The notes: generated by a model from the letters alone, not told the origin. 42,940 bases of DNA from C00003060 sp964440795 (GCA_964440795.1 CAYTTQ010000017.1:1-42940), one strand, 5' to 3'. Positions 32,294 to 41,515 are shown, counted from the stretch's first letter. A program made the numbers and translations.

Positions 32294-34504
32294 ATGCAAA
32301 CATATTCCTTGTTGGGAGGGCTCTCTTCGGAAGCCATCCAGCGACTGGTTAACGTCGAACATGCAGACCCGCACAGTATACTCGGGGTACATCCTGCGCT
32401 CGTTGAAGGGGAAGAGGGAGTGATTATTCGCGCCTTTCATCCGGATGCCGTGGCTGCCGAGGTTTGGATAGAAGGCGAGACCTCTTATCGGATGGACAAG
32501 TGCCATGAGGGAGGGATCTTTGCCTGTTTTATTCCGCAAGGGACCCCGGCCGTGGTGTACACGTTACGTTTTACCTTCTCCGACGGTAATCACTGGAAAA
32601 GTGATGCGCCCTATCAGTTCTGGCCCACGTTGGGCGATACGGACCTCTATTTGGCGGGAGAAGGGACGCATTATCGCTTGTATGACAAGCTCGGTGCTCA
32701 TCCCTGCAGTGTCAGAGGGGTGGAAGGCGTGGCCTTTGCGGTCTGGGCACCCAATGCCAAACGCGTGAGTCTGGTGGGGGAGTTCAATCATTGGGACGGC
32801 CGATTGTTTCCCATGCGGTCAATGGGGGCTTCGGGAATATGGGAGCTATTTGTTCCCGGCGTCCGCTGCGGAATGCTGTACAAATATGAGATAAAGACCG
32901 CCAATGGGAACCTGCGGCTGAAAACGGATCCTTATGCATTCGCCATGGAGCTTAGACCGGACAACAGCTCTATTGTGTGGGATGTAGACGCCTATGAGTG
33001 GAATGACGCCCAGTGGGTGGCTGACCGCGACGCAAAGAACCATCGGCAAACCCCTATGGCTATTTATGAGGTGCATTTGGGTTCGTGGATGTCGCGGGAT
33101 GAAAATTCCGGCGAGTGGCCCAACTACCGGGCGCTTGCGGAAACCTTGGTAAAGCATGTAAAGGCTTTCGGGTTCACCCATATCGAACTCTTGCCGGTGG
33201 CCGAACACCCACTTGACGCGTCTTGGGGATACCAGGTCACCGGATATTTTGCGCCTACCAGCCGGTTTGGTAATCCCGACGATTTTAAGGCGTTTGTGGA
33301 CACGTGCCATCAACACGGTATCGGCGTCATCGTCGACTGGGTGCCCGCTCATTTTCCCAAGGACGACTGGAGCTTGAGACGTTTTGACGGGACGGCCCTG
33401 TATGAACATGAGGACCCCAGAGAGGGAGAACACGCCGAGTGGGGTACCCTTGTATTCAACTTCGGCAGGCATGAAGTACGGAATTTTCTTATTGCCAATG
33501 CCTTGTTCTGGTTGGACAAATATCACATTGATGGGCTGCGGGTCGATGCAGTGGCTTCCATGCTCTACTTGGACTATGGGAGAAAGGAAGGGGAGTGGAT
33601 TCCAAACCGGTACGGGGGAAATGAAAATCTCGCCGGCATCGATTTTTTTAAGAAACTTCACGAAACTTTGTATGCGCTTTTTCCGGGATGTTTCACAGTG
33701 GCGGAGGAATCTACGGACTGGGCGGGGGTGACATCCCCCGTGTATCTGGGCGGTTTGGGCTTCGGCTTCAAGTGGGACATGGGCTGGATGCACGACACGC
33801 TGCTATACTTTACCAAAGACCCGATTCATCGAAAGTATCATCACAATAATCTAACCTTTTCCATGATGTATGCATATAGCGAGAACTTTATTTTGCCGTT
33901 TTCCCACGATGAAGTCGTCTATGGCAAAGGGTCGTTATTGCGTAAGATGCCCGGAGACGAATGGCAGCGGTTTGCCAATCTGAGGCTCTTGCTGGGATAC
34001 ATGTATACGCATCCGGGCAAGAAGTTGCTTTTCATGGGTACCGAACTGGCTTCTTGGGATGAGTGGTCCCACGAGACGGGGTTGGATTGGGGGCTGGCAT
34101 TAGATCCCAAACGGCAGGACTTTCAGCGGTTTATGAAGGATTTGGGCGAAATATACAAAAAATATCCCGCCCTTTGGGAACTCGATCACGATCCCAACGG
34201 CTTTTCATGGATTGATTGTAACGATGCCCAGACCGGGGTGGTCAGTTATGTGCGTTTCGGCCGGGCCGGCCACCTGGTGTGTGTATTGAATTTGACCCCC
34301 GTGGTGAGACAGAGTTATCGGATCGGGGTCCCGGGGACGGGATTCTACGGTGAGATCGCCAATTCCGATTCCGCCTACTACGGCGGGAGTGATGTGGGCA
34401 ATTCAGGAAGCGTGGAAGTGGCGGGGATTCCCCATCACGGTTTCGGACAATCGATATCCTTGACCCTCGGGCCGTTGGCCTGCATCCTCATGGAACCGCA
34501 ATAG
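32294..34504 (+). CDS. glgB: 1,4-alpha-glucan branching enzyme
   Basis: 736 residues from ATG 32294 (AGGGTGATG upstream). GH13 enzyme that introduces alpha-1,6 branches into glycogen. The N-terminal carbohydrate-binding domains include DPHSILGVHP and VWAPNAKRVSLVGEFNHWDG. The barrel starts with EVHLGSW, the nucleophile Asp is in GLRVDAVASMLYLDY, the acid/base Glu in TVAEESTDW and the transition-state Asp in PFSHDEVVYGKGSL. The C-terminal beta domain follows. No other glycogen gene lies in the window. Confidence 0.97.
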   Translation: MQTYSLLGGLSSEAIQRLVNVEHADPHSILGVHPALVEGEEGVIIRAFHPDAVAAEVWIEGETSYRMDKCHEGGIFACFIPQGTPAVVYTLRFTFSDGNHWKSDAPYQFWPTLGDTDLYLAGEGTHYRLYDKLGAHPCSVRGVEGVAFAVWAPNAKRVSLVGEFNHWDGRLFPMRSMGASGIWELFVPGVRCGMLYKYEIKTANGNLRLKTDPYAFAMELRPDNSSIVWDVDAYEWNDAQWVADRDAKNHRQTPMAIYEVHLGSWMSRDENSGEWPNYRALAETLVKHVKAFGFTHIELLPVAEHPLDASWGYQVTGYFAPTSRFGNPDDFKAFVDTCHQHGIGVIVDWVPAHFPKDDWSLRRFDGTALYEHEDPREGEHAEWGTLVFNFGRHEVRNFLIANALFWLDKYHIDGLRVDAVASMLYLDYGRKEGEWIPNRYGGNENLAGIDFFKKLHETLYALFPGCFTVAEESTDWAGVTSPVYLGGLGFGFKWDMGWMHDTLLYFTKDPIHRKYHHNNLTFSMMYAYSENFILPFSHDEVVYGKGSLLRKMPGDEWQRFANLRLLLGYMYTHPGKKLLFMGTELASWDEWSHETGLDWGLALDPKRQDFQRFMKDLGEIYKKYPALWELDHDPNGFSWIDCNDAQTGVVSYVRFGRAGHLVCVLNLTPVVRQSYRIGVPGTGFYGEIANSDSAYYGGSDVGNSGSVEVAGIPHHGFGQSISLTLGPLACILMEPQ

Positions 34505-34531
34505 GGACCGTTTCGAAAGGCTTTTCGGTCC
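34505..34531 (+). terminator. Possible weak terminator after glgB
   Basis: GGACCG (34505-34510) pairs with CGGTCC (34526-34531), starting at the glgB stop, with GTTTGG after it. The short stem and the lack of a T run make it a doubtful terminator. Confidence 0.3.
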
Positions 34532-34627
34532 GTTTGGAAGGGTTGGAAGAATGAGGGCTTTTCGCCCGGCAGATTTCGCAGGCGGCAGGCCTCCCAGTCA
34601 ACGCGGCAACGGAAAGGAGTATGTGAA

Positions 34628-36064
34628 ATGATCACCTTCAGCGACAGACAGCTCAAAGTGCCCAAACTGATGCGTCCGGTCTATTTAGTGACCGCCGGAC
34701 AGTCGAAATTTGCTCGAGCGATACCGGAAAAACGGACGGAAGAGCTTGTCGTCGATGCATTCACCATGGCCGCCGGGCTGATCGACAAAACCCCGGCCGA
34801 GTTGAAACGCTTTATCCATACGGCATATTACGGCCATTTTGCAGATCACTTTGGTGACCAGCTCCTGGGGGAGGCGGTGATTCACGATCGTCTTGGGTTG
34901 GATCCCTTGGGGAATGTGGGAATAAAGACCGGTGGGGCCACAGGGGGGTCGACGTTGTGGGAAGCCGTTAAGGCGGTCGCCTCCGGGTATTCCGATTGTG
35001 CCCTGGCCATGGGCTGGGAGCGCATGGATGAGGTGCCCACCGATGAAGGAAATCATCTGATTTCATGTGCCGCCGACAAGGACTGGGAGACCCCCCTGGG
35101 ACACATTTACACGGGATATTACGCAGTGATGGCTCAAAAGTATTGGCAGGTCTTCGGGAAAGAAGAAGCGTCTTTCCGCCGCACCATGGCGGAGATTTCC
35201 GTCAAGCATCATGGCTATGCCCGGTTCAATCCGTTTGCCCAGGCCCCCATGAATATTACCGTCGAGGACGTTTTGAATTCTCCCGTTGTTGCATATCCGC
35301 TCCGGGCGCTTGATTGTTGTTTGATGAGTGTGGGGGCCGCGTGTGCAATTATTTGTGATGAAGACACCGCCATGGCGCTGACAAAGAACACCAAGAACAG
35401 GCCGCTGCGAATATGGGTGACCGCGGCCTCTCATACGCTGAGACCGGCCTGTCGCCGGGACATGGATATTCCCCTGCTGCCCAATGAGACGGCGGACCAA
35501 TATGCGGACATCGATCGCCGTTTCCCCGGGGGGGGACGTTATCCGGGATTTACAGGGTTCTTGGCGGCCAGGATGGCTGCGTGGTATGGCTACAGAATGA
35601 CCGGGATCGTAGATCCCATGGAAGACCTTGACGTGGTTGAACTCCATGACGCTTTTACGATCAGCGATATCCAGACGTATGAGGACATTGGTCTGAGGCC
35701 TTATGGCTCCGGTCGAGATTACGTGGAGTCGGGAGATTGCTATCATATGAACCCCCATACCGGCAAGCCGGGGCGACTGCCTTCCAATTTATCGGGGGGG
35801 TTGATTGGGTGCATGCACGCCGTTGGAGCCACGGGTATCATGCAAACACTTGAGGTTGCCGCCCATATTTGGAATCGATGGGGTGAAATTCATGGAGATT
35901 CCGATTTATGGAACGACTTTGGCCGCCGACGGCCGGACGATTGGACCGATCTCCAGGTGAGGGGTGCCAAACGGGGTATGGCCATCAGCCATGCCGGAGT
36001 GGGATCTCATGTGACCGCCACCATCGTCATGGATCCCGATTCTGTTTTGAAAAAGGATGCCTAG
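34628..36064 (+). CDS. Thiolase-fold protein lacking the nucleophilic cysteine (SCP-x/BbsB-like)
   Basis: 478 residues, ATG preceded by GGAAAGGAG. The overall fold is clear: GRAFTQ-like start (TAGQSKFARA), the HDAF motif with His340 in VVELHDAFT, and the C-terminal GCMHAVGATG with His397. In ordinary thiolases the nucleophile lies in a CASG segment; here the aligned segment is TGGATGG, with Gly103 (codon GGG at 34934-34936) at the Cys position. The next gene encodes a DUF35 zinc-ribbon protein, the partnership known for benzoylsuccinyl-CoA thiolase BbsAB and archaeal acetoacetyl-CoA thiolase complexes. An unusual CoA-dependent C-C bond enzyme or a scaffolding role are both possible. The substrate is unknown. 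Confidence 0.82.
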   Translation: MITFSDRQLKVPKLMRPVYLVTAGQSKFARAIPEKRTEELVVDAFTMAAGLIDKTPAELKRFIHTAYYGHFADHFGDQLLGEAVIHDRLGLDPLGNVGIKTGGATGGSTLWEAVKAVASGYSDCALAMGWERMDEVPTDEGNHLISCAADKDWETPLGHIYTGYYAVMAQKYWQVFGKEEASFRRTMAEISVKHHGYARFNPFAQAPMNITVEDVLNSPVVAYPLRALDCCLMSVGAACAIICDEDTAMALTKNTKNRPLRIWVTAASHTLRPACRRDMDIPLLPNETADQYADIDRRFPGGGRYPGFTGFLAARMAAWYGYRMTGIVDPMEDLDVVELHDAFTISDIQTYEDIGLRPYGSGRDYVESGDCYHMNPHTGKPGRLPSNLSGGLIGCMHAVGATGIMQTLEVAAHIWNRWGEIHGDSDLWNDFGRRRPDDWTDLQVRGAKRGMAISHAGVGSHVTATIVMDPDSVLKKDA

Positions 36065-36076
36065 GAGGACTTGGAC

Positions 36077-36670
36077 ATGAGCATGTTTGCAACGGTAAAG
36101 GTCAAGGATGGCAAATATCGCATCCAGGGAGATTTTCATCATATTACCCCCAATATGCCTATCCGAGATGAAGATAACGACTGGGGTCTCCTGGGGGTGA
36201 CCAATCCCCGGGATATGACCTATATTCATACGTATGGCGGCGAGGCGGTATTTTTCGAGGGACTCTCCAAGGGCAAGATTCACGGCAGCCGGTGTGATAA
36301 CGCCGACTGCGACACGAAAGGAACCGTTTACCTCCCCTTTCGGATTCATTGTCCCGACTGTCTTGCGAAAAACGCCGTAGTGGACCTTACGGATGTTTGC
36401 CGAACGCGGGCAACCGTCCACACCTTCATGGTTTGCGAGCGTTCCGGGGCCTTTAATACGCTGGACAAACCGATCCGATTCATCAATGTTGAATTCGAAG
36501 GGGTGTCGACGATCCTCATGAGTTATCTGTCCGTGGGTGAGCCGAAAATCGGCATGCCGGTTGTTCCTATATTTCGAACCCTGGATCCAACCTACACAAT
36601 TACCGATCTTTCTTGGGTTCCCGAGGGAACCCCCCAGGCGGCACTGCCCAAGGGGTTCGACTTCCAATAA
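36077..36670 (+). CDS. DUF35 OB-fold/zinc-ribbon acyl-CoA-associated protein
   Basis: 197 residues from ATG 36077 with AGGAGG eight bases upstream, 12 bp after the thiolase-like gene. The zinc ribbon has Cys73, Cys78, Cys92 and Cys95 (GSRCDNADCD, HCPDC), followed by an OB-fold. The N-terminal 65 residues are longer than in minimal DUF35 proteins. In characterised thiolase complexes this protein bridges subunits and helps bind CoA. Adjacent placement implies a complex with the preceding gene product. Confidence 0.85.
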   Translation: MSMFATVKVKDGKYRIQGDFHHITPNMPIRDEDNDWGLLGVTNPRDMTYIHTYGGEAVFFEGLSKGKIHGSRCDNADCDTKGTVYLPFRIHCPDCLAKNAVVDLTDVCRTRATVHTFMVCERSGAFNTLDKPIRFINVEFEGVSTILMSYLSVGEPKIGMPVVPIFRTLDPTYTITDLSWVPEGTPQAALPKGFDFQ

Positions 36671-36742
36671 TCGGACCGTTCAGGCAATTTGCGGGGGATA
36701 TCCATATCGCAGGTGTCCACGAGGCCTGCACGGATGGGGGAG

Positions 36743-37336
36743 CTAGGTTTCGGGCGGGCCGTTGGCCACCATCTCGGCCAAGGTAAGATTTACCCGTGGC
36801 AATGGTTGGGATGCACCCTGCAGCCACTGCCTTTCGAGTTCGGCAAGCCGCCGATAGAAGTCGGTTCGATCTAAAACCGGAACAGTCGATAAACCGGTAT
36901 AAAGCTCCTGGCAGGTTTTGCACCCCGGAAAACTTCGTTTCTGCCCATCGGGCCGGACAAACGAACTGGGGACGCCGTGCATTCGGCAAATCATGAGGCG
37001 GTGGTCATAGAGTTGGCAACGGCCGTCTTCGTTTAACGGACACATGATCTGGGGAGAAATCCCATTGGCCAGTAAAGGGCCGGTCCTGCGGACATAATCC
37101 GCGGCTTTTTGAACAAAGCCCTTCCGTTTTTCATCGTCACAGCCGTTGAGTCCATCCCATAAATACGCCCATTCAATGTGGGTGTGGTGAAGAAAGTAAC
37201 TTGTGCAGCAATTATGGGGGCAGCCCGTGCAGGAAAGCTCAAATTGTGAAGCCACGTCGTTATATGCCGCTGCCATTTCCCCGTAGAGGATGGATAGCTT
37301 GGCGAAAAGGGACTGTTTGGACGATTTTCGGCGCAC
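36743..37336 (-). CDS. YkgJ-like Cys-cluster protein
   Basis: 197 residues. Cysteines are in LSCTGCPHNCC near residue 36, IMCPLNEDGRCQLYDHRLMICRMHG, and a further CKTCQELY, which extends the YkgJ pattern and may bind Zn or Fe-S. The long N- and C-terminal parts differ from the smaller homologue at 24144-24533. The start is uncertain: GTG 37336 has no ribosome-binding site, and ATG 37276 (residue 21) would still keep all cysteines. It is divergent from the Nudix gene 32 bp away. Function not known. Confidence 0.75.
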   Translation of the reverse strand: MRRKSSKQSLFAKLSILYGEMAAAYNDVASQFELSCTGCPHNCCTSYFLHHTHIEWAYLWDGLNGCDDEKRKGFVQKAADYVRRTGPLLANGISPQIMCPLNEDGRCQLYDHRLMICRMHGVPSSFVRPDGQKRSFPGCKTCQELYTGLSTVPVLDRTDFYRRLAELERQWLQGASQPLPRVNLTLAEMVANGPPET

Positions 37337-37368
37337 AGTACAAATGAATATACCATGAGGGGGGGCAC

Positions 37369-37908
37369 ATGTCGAACCGTATCCAAGAGGTAAGGGAGAT
37401 ATATCGAGGCAAAATTCTCAATGTCTTCCTCGAAACAACACGACTTGCCGATGGAAAGGAAAAGTACCGGGAAGTGGTCCGACATCCTGGTGCGGCGGCT
37501 ATGGTGCCCCTGCTCGAATCAGGGGAAGTGGTTCTCGTCAAGCAGTACCGGCATGCCGTAGATCGGTTTTTGTGGGAGATTCCTGCAGGAACGTTGGAAA
37601 AAGAGGAGAGTTTTATCGCCTGTGCCAAACGAGAGTTGGTTGAAGAGGTGGGTTATCAGGCACAACACTTGGAGTTGTTAAACGAGATCTTTCCCGCCCC
37701 GGGCTATACGGACGAATGCATACGGATCTTCCTGGCTACCGGACTGACGCCGGATCGGCAAAATCTTGATGATGATGAGGTCCTGGAAGTCAAACGGATT
37801 CCCTTTACCCGGGCGCTCGACATGATCGTCAGCCGGGATATTCAGGATGCCAAGACCATTACCGGGCTTTTGTTGACTCAGGTTAAACAGACAAAAGAGT
37901 CAAAATGA
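37369..37908 (+). CDS. Nudix hydrolase, ADP-ribose pyrophosphatase type
   Basis: 179 residues, ATG preceded by GAGGGGGGG. The Nudix box fits G-x5-E-x7-RE-x2-EE-x-G: GTLEKEE then RELVEEVGY near residues 74-96. The preceding strand VVLVKQYRHAV and the WEIPAG motif are characteristic of ADP-ribose pyrophosphatases (NudF type). It hydrolyses nucleoside diphosphate sugars such as ADP-ribose in the cytoplasm. Converges on glyS. Confidence 0.92.
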   Translation: MSNRIQEVREIYRGKILNVFLETTRLADGKEKYREVVRHPGAAAMVPLLESGEVVLVKQYRHAVDRFLWEIPAGTLEKEESFIACAKRELVEEVGYQAQHLELLNEIFPAPGYTDECIRIFLATGLTPDRQNLDDDEVLEVKRIPFTRALDMIVSRDIQDAKTITGLLLTQVKQTKESK

Positions 37909-37925
37909 CAATCTGCCGTCTATGT

Positions 37926-40031
37926 CTATGTGGAAATCTTGGAGAAATCCGCAAAGGTGGCAAACAGGTCGGATATCTCGCTCAATAAGATCAGTCTGTT
38001 TTGTTTGATTCGCTCATCCTCGGTCAAGACCATAACCCCATCGAAGAAAGCGTCTATGGGGGGTTTCAACGTGGACACGGCTACCAGGGCGTCGTCGTAG
38101 GTGCCTGCTTCAACGTCCTTGAGGGCCCGGTCTTTTACCTGCTGCAACGTCTGGTACAATGCCTTTTCACAATCGTCTTGGAACAGGGACGGATCGATTC
38201 GGGGGGGCTGATCAGACGGGATGATTTGCCCTTCTTCTCGGGCCTTTCTAATGATGTTTACCACCCGTTTGAATGCGGTGGCCAAAGCGTCAAAATCGGG
38301 TTTTGCCTTCAGGGTGGTCAGCGCTTGTGCACGTTTGACTACAGCGGGAAGGGGATCGATTGAAGAGGCGGCCACCGCGGCGATCAGGTCTTTGGCGAAC
38401 CCCCGATCCGCCAAGATTTGCTCCAGGCGGTGCCTGAAAAAGTCCAATATGTCCTGCCGTGTTTTTTTCAGATCTCGACCTATCTTTGTCCCAAGAAGCG
38501 TCAGTTGCGAGTCAATAAGTGTGCTGAGAGAAATGGAAAGCTCTCGGTCGAGTATGATCCGAATAATGCCCACTACCTGACGTCTTATGGCATAGGGATC
38601 GGTGGCGCCGGTGGGAACGAGGCCGATACCGAAACATGCGCAGACGGTGTCCATCTTGTCTGCGATGCTCAACAAAGAGCCGGGTAGGGAGGGGGGCAAG
38701 GGACTGCCGGAACGAAGGGGCATGTAATGCTCTTCAATTGCTCGGCAAACAGATTCGGGTTGTCCTGCACGCTGGGCATATATCCGACCCATGGTGCCTT
38801 GAAGTTTCGGGAATTCGCCTACCATCTGGCTGGTGAGATCAGCCTTGCAAAACCTCGCAGCTGAACAAAGTTCAGGTTTGATCGCAGGGGACGTCAGTTC
38901 CGCCACCTGGGCTGCAAGCCCCTCCACACGACACATTTTGTCGAACATGGATCCCAATTTCGCTTGGAAGGTGACGCCCTTTAATTTTTCAATCATCTCC
39001 GGCAAAGGTGTCTTGACATCCGCCTCAAAGAAAAACCGGGCGTCTTCCAACCGTGCCCTAAGCACCCGTTCGTGTCCCGTGGTGACCACTTGTAGGTCTT
39101 CAACCGGCGTGTTGTTTACCGCCACAAAACAGGGAAGAAGCCGATCGTTCGAATCGACTACGGCGAAGTATTTTTGATGTTCCCGCATGGCCGTGATTAA
39201 GACTTCTCTGGGGACTTCCAGAAAAGTCGAATCAAACCGGCCGGCGGAAGCCGAGACATATTCTACCAAGTGGGTCACTATTTCTAGCAATGCATCGTCT
39301 TTTAAGATCTGTCCGCCCAAATTGTTGGCCGCTTCGGAAATCTCTCGCTCAATGATGGCCTTTCGTTCTTCTATGTCGGCAACGACATAAGCCGGCTTCA
39401 ACGTGGCGAGGTATTCAGAGGCTCTGTCTAACTTTACCTTTTTGGGATGCATGAACCGGTGTCCCAGACTGTGTCTTCCGCTTTTTACCCGCTCCAAAGT
39501 AAAGGGAATGATTCGGTCTCCCAAAAGGGCGATTACGGCATGAACGGGCCGGGCGAAGGTGAGGTTCAGGTTTGCCCACCGCATGGACTTGGGAAAGGGA
39601 ATACTTCGTATAACTTCCGGAAGGATGCGGGAGAGGACGTTGCGGGACGTGTAGCCCTGATCGGTCCTTTTTACATATACATAGTCGCCTTTCGCCGTTG
39701 CTTTGATTGCCAATCGACGGACCGAGACCCCTTGATTCTTTGCAAATCCAAGGGCCGCCTTCGTCGGCCGACCTTCAAGATCAAAGGCCACGCTCTTAGG
39801 CGGACCCAAGATCTCTTCCGTTATCGATGTTTGTCTTTCAGCCACCTCGTCGATGACCAGCGCAAGGCGCCTGGGGGTCCCGTAGGTTCTCGCAGCGCCA
39901 TGGCCGATGCGAGCCTGAGAAAGTTTCTCCCTGGTGAGTTTTGACATGGCTGCCAAGGCAGGGGCAATGTATCCGGCCGGAATTTCCTCGGTGACGATTT
40001 CAATGAGTAACGTGTGCGACATATTCCTCAT
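37926..40031 (-). CDS. glyS: Glycyl-tRNA synthetase beta subunit
   Basis: 701 residues, close to the usual 690. The N-terminus LLIEIVTEEIPAGYIAPAL, the middle PREVLITAMREHQKYFAV, and the HD-type and anticodon-binding C-terminal region (FFDGVMVLTEDERIKQNRLILLSEI) are diagnostic. ATG 40031 or ATG 40022 could be the start. It works as a tetramer with GlyQ, whose gene lies at 6170-7057. The gene is complete with no frameshift, so it has been separated from, not lost with, its usual partner. Confidence 0.97.
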   Translation of the reverse strand: MRNMSHTLLIEIVTEEIPAGYIAPALAAMSKLTREKLSQARIGHGAARTYGTPRRLALVIDEVAERQTSITEEILGPPKSVAFDLEGRPTKAALGFAKNQGVSVRRLAIKATAKGDYVYVKRTDQGYTSRNVLSRILPEVIRSIPFPKSMRWANLNLTFARPVHAVIALLGDRIIPFTLERVKSGRHSLGHRFMHPKKVKLDRASEYLATLKPAYVVADIEERKAIIEREISEAANNLGGQILKDDALLEIVTHLVEYVSASAGRFDSTFLEVPREVLITAMREHQKYFAVVDSNDRLLPCFVAVNNTPVEDLQVVTTGHERVLRARLEDARFFFEADVKTPLPEMIEKLKGVTFQAKLGSMFDKMCRVEGLAAQVAELTSPAIKPELCSAARFCKADLTSQMVGEFPKLQGTMGRIYAQRAGQPESVCRAIEEHYMPLRSGSPLPPSLPGSLLSIADKMDTVCACFGIGLVPTGATDPYAIRRQVVGIIRIILDRELSISLSTLIDSQLTLLGTKIGRDLKKTRQDILDFFRHRLEQILADRGFAKDLIAAVAASSIDPLPAVVKRAQALTTLKAKPDFDALATAFKRVVNIIRKAREEGQIIPSDQPPRIDPSLFQDDCEKALYQTLQQVKDRALKDVEAGTYDDALVAVSTLKPPIDAFFDGVMVLTEDERIKQNRLILLSEISDLFATFADFSKIST

Positions 40032-40042
40032 GCCCTTTCATA

Positions 40043-40085
40043 TTTATACCAAGCTGGGTGCTTATACATCAATCGGTGACCGATT
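40043..40085 (-). promoter_or_regulatory. Candidate glyS promoter with a palindrome
   Basis: On the minus strand TTGATG (40072-40067) and TATAAA (40048-40043) are 18 bp apart. Just upstream is a perfect palindrome AATCGGT-G-ACCGATT (40071-40085) that could bind a dimeric regulator. The predicted start would leave almost no leader before ATG 40031, so ATG 40022 or another promoter may apply. Confidence 0.3.
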
Positions 40086-40150
40086 TCAATGGGGTGTAAA
40101 GGCTCTTGACTCCAACTCTGCGTTCTGATAGTTTTTTCCAATCGTTATGT

Positions 40151-40210
40151 ATGTGCCGGCTGGAACAAGGCCCTCCCTCGCCCGTTCCGGGGCTTTCGGT
40201 TCCGGCACAT
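40151..40210. repeat. 60-bp inverted repeat between glyS and the nitroreductase gene
   Basis: ATGTGCCGG (40151-40159) is exactly complementary to CCGGCACAT (40202-40210), with further partly paired GC-rich sequence inside (GGAAC/GTTCC). It could form a cruciform or a stable RNA hairpin. The 251-bp gap contains no gene. Confidence 0.6.
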
Positions 40211-40282
40211 CCAGTGTCTGTGTGCCTGCCCGGGAAGATGAATGGCGAAAATGTTGAGATATAATGTCTCCAAGGGGTGATT

Positions 40283-40861
40283 ATGGATTTATACGAAGCG
40301 ATACGGCAACGTAGAAGCATCCGCAAGTTTAAGGGGGATCCCGTACCCGAGAAAGTTGTGCGTCGGGTGATGGAAATGGCGGTGTGGGCGCCTTCCGGGA
40401 TGAATTTGCAGAATTGGTTTTTTCAGGTTATTTCCGGAGAAAAGAAGGACGGATTGGTGGAGATCGTGGCTAAGAGCTACGAATACATAGAACCGGTACT
40501 TAAACGGGTGTTTGTTGACAAGCCCGGGGCAATCAAGTTCACAAAAAGGTTCTTTAAGCGTCTGGGAGATGCCCCGGTGGTCATTTTTGCGTACTACACG
40601 CCCACCCGCGAAAAATCGGAAACGAGCATTCAAAGTGTGGCCGCCGCCATTCAGAATCTTCTTCTCGCCGCTCATGCCGAAGGGTTAGGGGCTTGCTGGA
40701 TGACCGGCCCCCTTCATGTGGCCGAGGAAATCGACGATTTCTTGGGTGTAGAGAATAAGACATTGGTAGCCGTCATTCCGATGGGGTATCCGGACGAGAC
40801 ACCTCCCGCCCCCAAGCGCAAGTCAGGGCGAGTCGTCTATGAAGGATTTGGAGACGGTTAG
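40283..40861 (+). CDS. Nitroreductase-family flavoprotein
   Basis: 192 residues from ATG 40283, with AAGGGG upstream; a TATAAT at 40260-40265 may be its -10 box. FMN-binding residues are in AIRQRRSIRKFKGDPVP, WAPSGMNLQNW and the C-terminal IPMGYPDETPPAPKRK. About 65 residues upstream of that, AAIQNLLLAAHAEGLGACWM is the family's dimer and flavin segment. It probably reduces a nitro or quinone-like compound with NAD(P)H. The natural substrate cannot be told. It precedes pcm by 9 bp, so the two are probably co-transcribed. Confidence 0.92.
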   Translation: MDLYEAIRQRRSIRKFKGDPVPEKVVRRVMEMAVWAPSGMNLQNWFFQVISGEKKDGLVEIVAKSYEYIEPVLKRVFVDKPGAIKFTKRFFKRLGDAPVVIFAYYTPTREKSETSIQSVAAAIQNLLLAAHAEGLGACWMTGPLHVAEEIDDFLGVENKTLVAVIPMGYPDETPPAPKRKSGRVVYEGFGDG

Positions 40862-40870
40862 GAATGGGCT

Positions 40871-41515
40871 ATGAGGTTTAAACGGGTCCGCGAAAAAATG
40901 GTGGCCAAGCAGATCGAGGGGCGGGGTATACAGGATCAGCGGGTACTGGATGTCATGCGGAGGGTCCCACGCCACCTGTTTGTCGGAGAAGCTCTCCAGG
41001 ATCAAGCCTATGGTGACTTTCCGCTTCCCATCGGCGAGGGCCAGACCATATCCCAACCCTTTATCGTCGCTGAGATGACTCAGGCTCTGGGGTTGACCCC
41101 GGAGGATCGGGTGTTGGAGATCGGAACGGGCTCCGGTTACCAAACGGCGATTCTGGCCGAATTGGCTGAACGCGTATATACCATTGAACGGGTGCGAAGT
41201 CTCTTCATCAATGCCAGACGGATTTTTGATCAACTCAAGTACTATAACATCGTTGCGAAATGTTCCGACGGAACGCTCGGGTGGCGGGATGAAGCTCCCT
41301 TCGATGCCATTATCGTTACAGCGGGGGCCCCTCACGTGTTGGAAACGCTGGTTGATCAGCTAACCGATCAAGGGGTTTTGGTTGTCCCGGTAGGCAGCGA
41401 ACATTCCCAAATCCTGACCAAAATCGTTAAAGTAGGTGACGAGATACATAAGACCGACTTGGGGGGGTGCCGGTTCGTCAAGCTAATCGGAAGCCAAGGC
41501 TGGCAAGAGGTCTAA
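40871..41515 (+). CDS. pcm: Protein-L-isoaspartate O-methyltransferase
   Basis: 214 residues. The Pcm signatures VPRHLFVGEA, AYGDFPLPIGEGQTISQP and the SAM-binding VLEIGTGSGYQTAILAEL are present, followed by FDAIIVTAGAPHV and GVLVVPVG. It repairs isoaspartyl residues in ageing proteins. The ATG at 40871 lies in the short gap after the nitroreductase gene. Length is normal. Confidence 0.96.
   Translation: MRFKRVREKMVAKQIEGRGIQDQRVLDVMRRVPRHLFVGEALQDQAYGDFPLPIGEGQTISQPFIVAEMTQALGLTPEDRVLEIGTGSGYQTAILAELAERVYTIERVRSLFINARRIFDQLKYYNIVAKCSDGTLGWRDEAPFDAIIVTAGAPHVLETLVDQLTDQGVLVVPVGSEHSQILTKIVKVGDEIHKTDLGGCRFVKLIGSQGWQEV

Noticed and set aside
32846..33793. 315-codon minus-strand frame inside glgB
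   Set aside because: The plus strand carries the complete GH13 catalytic motifs over the same bases. The antisense translation shows nothing recognisable.
40032..40282. T-box or other tRNA-sensing leader for glyS
   Set aside because: No T-box consensus or specifier-loop arrangement was seen, and such leaders are typical of Firmicutes.
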